DNA of 64,000 bases from Sipunculus nudus (Eukaryota > Annelida > Sipuncula > Golfingiida > Sipunculidae), in contig CM049320.1 in the NCBI GenBank assembly GCA_026874595.1, forward strand, positions 51,720,714-51,784,713, read 5' to 3'. The notes under the pieces are model-generated. The model ran no database searches and was not told the origin of the DNA. It saw only the letters and a program-made list of their open reading frames with translations. Below, one piece after another: positions 11,601 to 23,600 of the stretch (the stretch's first letter is position 1; every line of letters begins with the position of its first letter). The translations under genes and the position numbers were made by a program.

Positions 11601-14600
11601 ACCCGTGCTGGTATCCTGGGCGTGACCAGTGACGTCACGCGCGGGGACTGTGAGGCGTCACTACAAGAAGAATACCAGCTACTGAATATCCTGAAATACT
11701 CACAGCATGCAGGTGAGGTCAAAGGTCATGGCACGGAATTTTTATAAGATAATAGGTCAAAGGTCATATTATCAAAAATTCATTAAATGATACTAACTCA
11801 TGGGTCATGCCATAAAATATTCATAAAATTATGTAGAGTCAAAAGTCTTGTCATTAAATATTCAAAAACTGATATTTGGGCCAAAGGTCATGTCATTAAA
11901 TATTCATAGGATGCTTATCTTTGCAATGATCATGCAAGGAAAGGGATTCCCCAATTATAGTAAGGTGAAAGCTCTGAAATGACTTTTCATACCCCCGACA
12001 TTGTCCAGGGGTCCCAAAATTAAAGTAGAAAAAAAAGTACATGCTCCCCCGCCTCCCCCGTTACGATTTCTGCATTATTTGACACCATACAGAGAACAGA
12101 AAGCAAATTAAGAACAATGATCGAGTTAATACAAAACAAAAACAATTGTTTGGGGAATAACTGAAGCAGTAAAAGTTTATTAATTTAATTAAAATAAATC
12201 TTTTTGAAACAAGTCATTCTGAGCTCAATCCAGTATCATATACGCACATACAATTAATTGATCAAACCATTGAAGGAATCTATATAGAAATACATGTAGG
12301 TGGTATTAACGTACAATCGCAAAAATCAGTTCACTGCTACAGCCCACAAGTCTCGAGTGTTCACTGAACTGCTCAGTTAAAAATGATCGTACTTTTGAAC
12401 CGACATGGTTATCGTCATAAAAAGGATCTATATCAGCATCAACATGGTGATCAATTTCATCATTTTCATAATACTACTATCATTATCATCATTAAATTAT
12501 CATATTTTATCATCGTCTTATTCTGGATTTTTGATCTGACTCATCTCGAGATCGTACAGAGAGATCGATTGATTGTGTGGAACATCATCAGCTGGGAATG
12601 CCAGAGAAGGCCACACCCCATCCAATCTATATATTAATAGCGTAAGGCGATTTTTGTGATTTTCCGTATCTCCTCTGATACTACCGTGCGGTTTGCCATG
12701 ATTTCTGACATACATATGCTCAGGGTTTGTCCGAAGAGATTCCACCCACTTTTATTAGCAATATTTGCGTATTACGTGCATAATTAATAACTTTAATATT
12801 TGCTCCCCCGCGGGCGCCTCTTTTCTTTGTGTCTTCGGGCCTGGTAACACAATGGCCACAGAGTGTTTGATGGCGGGACAGAGTTTTTCTCCGGGGGCCC
12901 TATCTGGGCTTTTCTTAAATTTGCGGTGACCGGCCCGAAATAATCCCCATTGGTGATCCCTTCTCAAAAGGCAACCTCCGCGCAGCGAAAAGGTCTGTTG
13001 TGCACAAGGAGATCTCGCGTGAGGAAAATGCTTAAAAGGGGGATCTTTCAAAGAATGAAAATTTTCCGAGCGGTAGTGAATGCAGGGTAGCGTGTAAAAC
13101 CCGAACCACACGGTCCCCGGACCCCATAAACCTATTTCCTCATTTTCCATTATTTATACCGATAAAAACACCACTATTGTTGATGTAAGGACAGGGCAAA
13201 GTCGGTTTGCCATGATTTCTGACATACATATGCTCAGGGTTTGTCCGAAGAGATTCCACCCACTTTTATTAGCAATATTTGCGTATTACGTGCATAATTA
13301 ATAACTTTAATATTTGCTCCCCCGCGGGCGCCTCTTTTCTTTGTGTCTTCGGGCCTGGTAACACAATGGCCACAGAGTGTTTGATGGCGGGACAGAGTTT
13401 TTCTCCGGGGGCCCTATCTGGGCTTTTCTTAAATTTGCGGTGACCGGCCCGAAATAATCCCCATTGGTGATCCCTTCTCAAAAGGCAACCTCCGCGCAGC
13501 GAAAAGGTCTGTTGTGCACAAGGAGATCTCGCGTGAGGAAAATGCTTAAAAGGGGGATCTTTCAAAGAATGAAAATTTTCCGAGCGGTAGTGAATGCAGG
13601 GTAGCGTGTAAAACCCGAACCACACGGTCCCCGGACCCCATAAACCTATTTCCTCATTTTCCATTATTTATACCGATAAAAACACCACTATTGTTGATGT
13701 AAGGACAGGGCAAAGTCCCTAAATGTTACACATTTGTAAATGACCGATTCACTGAAAGATTTATTATTACAAAAATATTTCGACGAAGACGGACCTCATT
13801 TACTTGAATTTGCCGACTGTTCAATTTTGACGGACCCCAGTAACCACCGCTCATATTTTTATTTATGACTAAAAGAGGACAAAAATAGCACTCATGTCAC
13901 ACACTAAATATAATATTTGTTATTTTAAATGAAAATATAATAGTGCTGACACAGTGGGGGAGATTTAATTTGAAGTGAACTAACAGTTGAGCGGACCTGA
14001 GACTGATATGTCAGAGCACTTCCACATAACAACAAGTTTCGTGCTCCGTTCATAACAACCATGCAATTTTAAAGTTGGCAATAATATAAATACCGAAAGG
14101 AATTGTTGATTAATTGCAATTCAAGCAACTACAGGTTCCAAAATAATGATTTTTTAAATGTTTTTAATTATTATACTTTTTAAAACGCTACACAAATGAA
14201 ATAAATAGCAAATATAAAATTATGAATAAAAACTGAGACAGAAATTTAAAAATACAGATACAAACACAATAATAAATTACAAGGGTGTTATGGCTAAACG
14301 TGATGTGAAATTCATGTATGTACTAAAGAAATGGTAAAACAACGAGAAAACGGGGTCCGTGTAATCCGTGAGGTCCGTGCGCCAGGGTCCGTAAGTGGTT
14401 TTTTTTTTATCAAATTTTGTTGCAAAACAGACTATTTTTTTATGTTTTAACCAAACATGATATAAAATATGTCTTTAGATACGATTATGCTAAAATATCT
14501 GGACAAATTACCATGAGAGTTTAAGAATTACAAATTTTTCTTGGGGTCCGGGATCCGGAGTGGGATCCGGGTTTAACACACTGCCTGAACGCAGTGACTG

Positions 14601-17600
14601 TCTCACTGGAAAACATTGGCTCAGCTTTCAAACAGAAAGAAGTGCGTGATATTTAAAAATATATACAGCCATAAAATGTACCACATAATATAATGCTACC
14701 AGGAACGTTTGCGCAGCGGGATTGCCGGCCATGTTAATGCTCAGCTTTTGTGCGTTATACCCGGAATGCAATTATCGAGATCATGTCTCAGCGCTGTACT
14801 GTACTACCATGCAAGATAACAGGTTCCTTTACTGGCGGATTCACGGGCTCGGAGGGCAACTTTAAAGGCGATGTTTAGCATAATATATTTTTTTCATATA
14901 AAAATGATTTTATTTAACATATTTCTTCATTTTATTTAACACAACTTCTTCGAAAATTCTCCGGTCATCCTCACGGCTTCAATTAGAGTTTTATGCATAA
15001 CACCATGCATATAATTGATCTATATATTAATAGCGTAACGCGATTGTGTGAATTTACATGTCTCCTTTGACACTACGGTTTGCCGTGATTTTTGACATAC
15101 ATATGCTCCAGGTTTGTCCGAAGACATTCCACCATTCGGACAAGAACGTATTCGTCCAGGTCATTCAGACTCCGACACAAGGTTAACTCAGAGACAGAAC
15201 ACTTATACCAAATGTCGGATTCAAAGAGACAGTAACATTGTACACCCAAGACATGCAACTATGACAGACTATTTGACATCAGAACTAAATGCTCGCCCAA
15301 AACCATGCGTAGCACGGGTAATTGCTAGTGTAGTATTGATGATTCACTTTCCAAAACTAAATATCTGCTTCGTAAAGAATTGGTTTTTACCGGTTTCAGG
15401 CAAGTGGACGGGTCTGGTGACCACAACAAGGATCACCCACGCTACTCCTGCCGCAGCGTACGCTTACAGTGCTGACAGAAACTGGGAGAGCAGCACCCCG
15501 GACGACCGCTGTAAGGACATCGCCAGACAGCTCGTAGAGGACGAGCACAATAAAGATATCAGGGTAAGCCGCCAGAGAGCAGCACAATAATATTCTAAGA
15601 TGGAACGTTATCACACCTAAATGAAAATACAATCATATATAGTTCAGAGGCTCAACATAGAACTCAAAGTCAGATCTCAGCCCCTACCCTAGGCGAGCGC
15701 TCTGCAGGATTAATGGGAAGGCTGCGCCGCTGACCGTGTTTCAAGCGTTTAAAGAGAGCATTCGGGGATTCCTCGGTGTTATGACCTAGCGCAACAAGCG
15801 CCCGCAGGTGCAGTATTCACCGGAGCATGGATAACACTAGGATATAAAGTAAGAGAAAGCGTGTGCTAGTATCCTCGCATGAAGTCCGAAACCGGAATGG
15901 AATTCTGCAGATGGCATAAAAAGTGGAAGTGGCTACTTCAAAATAATCTTAAAACTAGCTGCTCCCGTGGAAAATCCACGGCTCTATCTGATGCATATTT
16001 TTTGTAATGAGCTAATAGGAACTAAACGACGCATATTTTAATCCTAAGGTTTTTGCAGGAACTTTCGTCATGTGATTCACTTAAATGATATAAAGATTAC
16101 TCCTGCTAGAATTTTCCAGAAAAACCCTCCCCCAAAATATCAACATAGAAAGAAAAATTATTCTATTCGAGAAATCACACCCAAAAAAAAAAGATTTTCC
16201 TGATAAACAACATAGGTCCGATAGCTTCATTTGGTTGGGAAATATCGTAGATATAACGATTGAATAAAAAAGCATTCTACCGTGAAATTATGTGAAAGAT
16301 GCTTTGTATTAGTTGTAGCTCAGGCGACATCGTGAAACACGATGTTTATTCAGTGTAGTCAGTTGAGGGTATAGCCTTAGGCATGTTGACAGACACATGC
16401 GTTATTTGTATACACATGCATACGTCGTTAAAGTCTCTTGCACGCTAAACGTACAGCTGCCAATGAACAAAAGATAGGCCCAGATAAAATTTATTCCAAC
16501 AGAATTTAATTTTTGGTTTATGTACTGTAAATTGTCATGGAATAAGCAGGTCTGCTTTCTTTCAAACAACCCATAAATCGGCCGAACTATTAAAACAATG
16601 GTTATCATGGAAAGATACTTCTGAATGTATAAAAATTAACATATCTGTAAACCAATAAAACAGTGATTGTGTAAAGGGTCTGAGCTCTGTGTGTCCACTC
16701 AACGGAAAAGTGCTCCCTATTAAAAGATTCATGTGGACATGTGTTCCGCGCTTGAGTTTAAAATCTTTACTCCCTTTTGACATAGTAAAATTCCTTAACA
16801 GGCAATTTAATGGAAATGGGTTTTCAGTGGCGATTACAGGTCGCCTCTTGAAAAAGCGTGACAGGCGAAAAATGTGTTGCTGAACATTTGTAGAGGGTTA
16901 GGGTGAAGGCATATCAATAGTCCATTGCATTTTGGAGGTAATACGAATCACAACAATATATATTTTCTTATAAACCATTATGACAAAGGACCATTCGTTT
17001 GTCCCCGTGTGGAAGCCACCCGCAAGGTGAACTCATGTTACTGAAGCATGACAGTGTTCACACATGAAATGCATACAGGTGAACAAACGGCTGATATTAA
17101 AGGAGATCCAAGTGGAGGTCCGTACGCCCTGACGACAGATTCTAGTTTGTTTTCAATTTAAAGGTGTAATGGGGATATTTTTTTCATGTTTCACCATTCC
17201 TAACGAAAACGGATCTCAACAAATATATGTGAACCCCCATTCCTCGGGCCCCACCCCTACCCAACCCAAATGATAAGTTGTTGGGCTTCTTTTTTGAAAA
17301 AAAAAACTTAATAAAAAACAAGACTTTGCCAAATTCTTGAAACCATGGTTATCATGGAAAGATATTTTTGAATGTATAAAAATCAACATACCTGTAACCC
17401 ATAAAAAGATTGTCAAACGGTGGTCACATTCACCGGATTCAGTGCCCAGTGTTGACCAAACTGAGAAGCCCTCGCATTGAAAGCGCAGTCATGTGGTCTT
17501 TGGATTAAAAACCTTTACTTCATTTTGAGAGAGAGAGCATTCCTTTAGAGGCATTACAATGGACCGCGTATTGCACGGATATGCCTTTTGGGAAGGACAT

Positions 17601-20600
17601 GCGCTCTGGCCACTGACTTATCAGGCCAGTGAAAATCCCCAAGGAGCCTCCTATAAAAGCGTCACAGGCGTGGAGGACCGTGCAGCACAAAAGTTATAGG
17701 GGCACCTAATGGGGAAAAATTAAAATTATTAATTATTAAGCTTAATAGGGCATGATCCCGCAAAATAAAACAAACTTGTCCTAGAAGAGTAAACCACCGA
17801 TACGTCTGCCGAATTTGGAGAATCAAATCAGAAGGGAAGCAGGTAAACCGTGGTCTAGAAAAAAAAACAACTCCATATTAATTATATAGATATGGTGTGC
17901 TAATCACGTGTGTTGGTATGAATTAATGTGTTATAAATATCGTAAGCACTATATGGGCCGCGGTCACGCCAGTATGCATTAAATTTACTTATCCTTACCA
18001 AACGATTAGTTGTCCGTAGGTCTTCGTAAATTACTAGTCTATAACACATAATACCACATATGGTTGCAAGCATACTAATTTTTTAAGTGGGCGGGAAGTT
18101 AGCGCCACCTGTCAGCGTCTAATTGCACTGGAAGTGTTCCCATGACCAATAAAAAATGTTGGTTTGTTTCATCGGTCAATTAAGGTCATTCATTCATCGC
18201 AATTTTGACCGCAAGAATATCTTTCTAATATGGGAAAAAAAGGGAAATGTATTAATACGCAGGCATTCACCCTACACATTTGACAGGCCGTTAGTATGAG
18301 CAATCAAAAGGTTCTTTTCTTGTGAGTCGGTGATGTATATCCAGGCGCTGAATTACGTTTTATTTTACTTTTACTTGTGGCAAACATAATTACAAACTCT
18401 CTGACAGGTCTAGCGGTATCTCTAGGGCTTGTGTGTGTCACGTAATAACCCCTGTAACAATCACATACATACATACATGTGCAGATACCAGTGTGTCCTA
18501 GTATGGCAGACTCCTCTCCTCGTATATCAGCAATTCCTAATGTGGAGCTTCGTACAAACGTACAAAAGCTTCCACAAAACGTGGTGTGCATCTTTCAGTT
18601 TTTCGCGAAGGTTTTTTTTCACAAACATTCAATACGATAACGTAGAGATCAGACAAGTGGTAAAACACTTCGTTTTTTTTAGCACAGAGTAGTTTTTAAT
18701 TTGTTTTAGTAGAGGTAATCGCCTCCATTTTTAATGCTTGCTTATAACAATTACTATGTACACCAGAATGCAGGGTTCCATTCAAGACTCGGACTACATG
18801 ACAGGAGCTTTTTCCCGGTTATCGTGGTGTCAACCAGGCTCGGTGTACCAACTCCTGCGGGTCCTGGGTGTTTGTCAACTCTATTACTGGGTCTTAAAAC
18901 CGATAAACCCCCGAAAGACGCACTCGTTTATGAATAAAGCACCGGCTTTGGGCACGGCCTTCCCATTTATCCCACAGAGTGCTAATCCTAAGCCGACGGT
19001 GAAAAATCTCACCGCCTCGGCTGAGATTCGAACTCACGATCTCCCAGCCTTGTGTCCTGCCCTCTACCACTGAGCCACAGAAGCCAGTTATAATTTACAG
19101 ATCACAAAATGTGTTATCTAAAATATTATCAAACGTTTATCTTTCGGTGTTTCCAACTTGGATAACGTACGCGTGATGCCGATGAGCAATGTTTCCAACC
19201 ACACCAATATCTATATGTTTACAGGTGATCCTTGGTGGAGGACGCGGAATGTTCCTGCCCAACACCACGAACGATGCCGAGTATAACACCACAAAAGGTA
19301 AACGGACCGACGGCAGGAACTTAATCGAGGTACAACATGATTTACCTTATTATTGTAGTGAAATTAGTAATCATGCCGTTAAACACGTTAAACATTAAAA
19401 CATTCAATAGGATAGTGCAGATTTGATTATTGAAAGAAATATTGTAGAAAATTCTTGACTTTGCCTGCTGCAAAGCATGTATACGATCCGTGCTATTAAA
19501 ACTAATATTATTCTGTGCAAGACTTTACTGCAAACGTAAGGGTACCTATGTCGTCGTCATACAAAGTTCTTGTCAAGCGATGTTTTTTTTTTATTAAATA
19601 CTCTGCTGTTTCAAGTATACACATACACGCAAACGTTGCAGACCAAAGATCATGCTGTAATAAGAAGAATAAACAGAAAAAGGATTAGCTCTCGGTATCT
19701 AAATATCCTTAGCAACCATATTAAGTGAAAGTATTGAAAGTCGTTAGAACACTAAGAATACGCAGTTGTCATAATGCATACGTTCTGTAAATTATTCAAC
19801 TTACGAAGTGCTCTAATTGGTTCGCATGGTTTGCTGCCTATAGCCACCAAGGAATTGTCCGGTGGCCAAAATGTCTCCGATCAGTAATGTCTTGCATTTT
19901 TATAACTTGGTCAGAACCAGCTCTGATTGATCTGAAAATTCTTGGCCCCGGGCCAAATCCCTGCTGGCGACACTTGGCAAACCCTGCCATTGAAAGCAGT
20001 GCTTTTTATGAATGGAATTAAAGAACAAATGAAATGTGACGACCGTTAACTGTTTACTTCCTGCAGGACTGGCTGTTGGACAAGAAGAACAGAGGAATGA
20101 AAGGGACTCAATACAAATACGTAGACAAGCTGTCCGACTTCAATTCAGCCGATCCGAAAGAGCTGTACTACCTCATGGGCAAGTGGATTTATACATTTGT
20201 TTAATTTTACAATTTGTTCCAACACATGTATAAAAAGGGGTATGCAGAAGAGTATATATCTCAGCAGACCCGTGATTCAGGTAGGATTTAACATGCACAG
20301 ACCTGAAGAATTACCTGGTCCTAAACATGATTAACGTGCAAGAAAAGCAAAACGGGTCCGGATCTAGTTTCAGGCCGAACACGTACCAAGCGCGCAGACC
20401 TCAACCTCGCCTAGCTTCGGATTAGGTCAATATGATACGACTAAATTGTGGCCCTATGGATTCCGAAAATATGCGCCAAAATTCCGTCTATGGTCGCTGT
20501 CCTTCCTTGGGAACACTAAAGTTCGAAGCTACAGAACGATAATACGTTCGTGGATAATCCCTCGATAACCTTCCCCCAGGACATTACATATTTTAAGAGG

Positions 20601-23600
20601 AGTCAATTATTACTATAATTTGTGTTTTAAATATTATTTATTATTACTACTATTAATTGTTATCATAATAATTATTTAAAAAAATAATTGAGGTAATTAA
20701 TCGAAATGATTAAATAATTTAAATGAGCCTATGTTAAACAATATATATATAGTATAGTGACTTAATTCTTGTAACTGTCATCGGACGTTCACGCCCATTC
20801 TGCCACTGATCTTTCCTCCATCTCACATAGTTTGGGATGATATAAAATTCAGTAAAAACAAGTAAAATTTGGTCGTTTGCATATGCGTATCCTAAGGAAA
20901 AGTTCCACGTGAGTGAATCCGAAAATGTCGCCGTAGAAATGTTGGGCACCAGATTTGGTAATGGCATTTTTATCCATTTTACTGTGCCCCTTACAGATAA
21001 GAAGAAAGTCTACTATGAAAATCTAAAAAAAAATGACCTTTTTTAACCCCTGTGACCTTGAAAAATAGGCCAAGGACACTAAAACTAGGTCAAATTAATT
21101 GGATTTATAAAAGTATATTCTGGGTAAATATGAATGAAATCGGACAAAAGAGTAACAGCATAATACTAATGATAATAAAATCAATAATAATAATAATGCC
21201 AAAAATAAATAGCTTCACCTATGGATAGTTGAAGATAATAATAAGTATTATCATTGTTTTTCAAATCTAACTTAAAGTCAGATATTAGCTGACTAAGCGT
21301 CGTCCGTCGTCTTTCCGGCCGTCCGATCTTCCATCCGTTACCAGGGCACAAATCGTAACCGTTGAACCTACAAACGTCTTACATCCTTCTGGCCCCTGGA
21401 CACATATTCTCGGAAACATGATATTAGGTCATGGTGACGTATGTACCTGACGAAAGAGAACACGATTTTGAGCACTTTGAAAAGTCGGACTATTCTGTGC
21501 TGAAACAATGTATTTTGATCAGACATATATTTCTGTAATCATGCAAAGGATCAGTTGAGAATATTAAACCATGATTATATGCTGGTCATCTGACAGCGAA
21601 TGTTCAAGATCCTCCAACAATACGTGTTCTGTTCAACGCCATATCTTATCTTAGTCCTTCATATAACTTTTTATACGTACGCTCTCTTATGACGGGAGTA
21701 TTATGGTATACCCATCGTCCGTCTATCCGTCAACTTTTAGTGTTGCCGTGATAACTAACCAGAGCTTGATTTATTTTCGCAAAACTCGCCATCAGTACTA
21801 ACTAACAGATTATTTCGCCAAAGTTCGATTATGGGCAACGTCCACGCATATTTAATAAGGTCACGTAGCTACTTTGTGGTGTCGCCGCGATAACTTACGA
21901 AGAACATGAGGGATTTTGATTAAACTCATAAGAAATGTTAATTTATTAAATATCTTGCCAAAGTTTGAATCCAGCGTAATCCATGCATATTTACTGAAGT
22001 CAGATGTCACCGCACTTTTGAGGTGACCTGCAAAATTCCTATGGATTTACATATTGAACAATCATTTCTCACCTGAATAACATTCTCATCAAAATCCATG
22101 CATATCTGACGGGCGTATTATGCACGTTTTCGGTGTTCTTGATAATTTCTTTATTATATATGAAATTCAGGTCTGTTTGAGCCGAGCCACATGCAATATG
22201 AAGCTGACCGTGCCGAGGATCCATGGGGAGAGCCGTCCCTGGCCGAGATGGTGGAAAAAGCCATCCACATCTTAAAACGCAACGAAGACGGATTCTTCCT
22301 TCAAGTAGAAGGTAAGATGAATATCAGCATGTGAGTCTGGTTGTGGGCCCTTGGTTATGGGACATTTATTATCCGTAAATGCAAACACTTGAGTCAAGCT
22401 AACACCATGTCAAATTTATCATATTTTTTTCATATTCAGAATAAAGGATTCCCCCCCCCCCCCCCCCATTTAGTGCCAACAAAGACACATGCAATAATTA
22501 GTGTTCTGAAAGGGTGGTGAACACAAGCATATTCATTAAAATTCATTTCGTCCGTAAGGGCAATATATGTAATATATCCTTACTAAGGGTAACGTATGTT
22601 AGAAACGTTGAGACGATGCCCATTTTTCTGCTTTCCATCTTTAGTTTAAGGCAAACGTAACGTTTCTTTACAGCCGAATCGACCACGCCCCTTTTGCACT
22701 TAAGTGTCACGCATTGCACGTCAATCATTCCTTCACTGACAAGCGCCGATCGTTGTCCATTAAACATTATCAATTTTTTTTTCTTTAATCATGAAAAACT
22801 GAACTGAACATGACCACGATTGTGCTTACAGGCGATTATAATATACAAGTACCTTTGATTTATGTTAGGCGAATACATTCGCCCCTCCCATTATCACCCA
22901 AGTTGTTGTTATGATTTGTCAATCAATTTTTTATATCGACAGGCGGTCGGATTGACCACGCCCACCACGCAACGAACGCTTATCGGTCCTTAATGGACAC
23001 CATTGCGTTTTCTGACGCTGTACAGAAGGCTGTAGACTTGACCAGTGACCAGGATACCCTGATTGTGGTAACTGCTGACCACTCACACGTGTTCACCATC
23101 GCTGGTTATCCGAAATGGGGAGAACACATTCTAGGTAGGTCAGTTCAGTTAAGAATTGAAAGGTGTTTTTGTCCATCAATTTTAAGTGTAAAATGTGAAA
23201 TTATGTATGCAACAATATCTAAACCCCTTTCACGATGGTCAAGGTGACTAGTTTCGTATCCAAACAATTGCTTTTGAATGTTGTTGAGTTGATATCGATG
23301 TCATAAATGTTCTTGAAGCTGTCACCATCGAAGGGGCGCTGGCAACACATGGCAACTGGAGAACTAGCAGGACCAGAAAGCCGTCAAATAAATTTGTTTG
23401 GTCAACCATAAACCAGCTTCGCATGCATCCTCGTGCCAGTTGACACGGACATTCATCATCTTAGGCACTCTTCATATTCCTGTTTTCTATCACTGACAAG
23501 GATGTTCATCATTTCAGGCACCCTTTATATTCCTATGATCAATCACTGATAAGTATGTTCATCATTTCAGGCACCCTTTATATTCCTATGATCAATCACC

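Larger units (their letters stand above)
11713..15399 (+). other. Copy B intron 3
   Basis: Contains two AGGTCAAAGGTCA motifs and decayed relatives up to about 11930, an ATC-rich patch near 12380-12530, a dispersed repeat present twice (12624-12748 and 15017-15133), an exact 514-bp tandem duplication (12689-13716), and a stretch with facing ACGGACCTCA/ACGGACCCC words (about 13789-13841 and 14349-14385). Confidence 0.6.
15564..19224 (+). other. Copy B intron 4
   Basis: Holds a diverged direct repeat pair (16592-16815 and 17338-17563) and a tRNA-derived SINE on the minus strand (18735-19085). No coding exon is seen. Confidence 0.6.
20179..22170 (+). other. Copy B intron 6 (GC-AG)
   Basis: Holds an AT-rich block (20580-20760), a dispersed repeat (20876-21179) and a degenerate tandem array (21684-22140). 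Confidence 0.6.

Noticed and set aside
12755-13664. Two identical antisense 131-codon open frames
   Set aside because: They follow from the exact DNA duplication. No family resemblance, no splice or promoter context, intronic position.
15114-15590. 158-codon open frame
   Set aside because: Only 15400-15563 is the ALP exon; the rest is intron that happens to be open.
19005-19085. tRNA gene on the minus strand
   Set aside because: Box A and box B are present, but the acceptor stem and anticodon arm do not close cleanly and a long body follows, so it is a SINE head.
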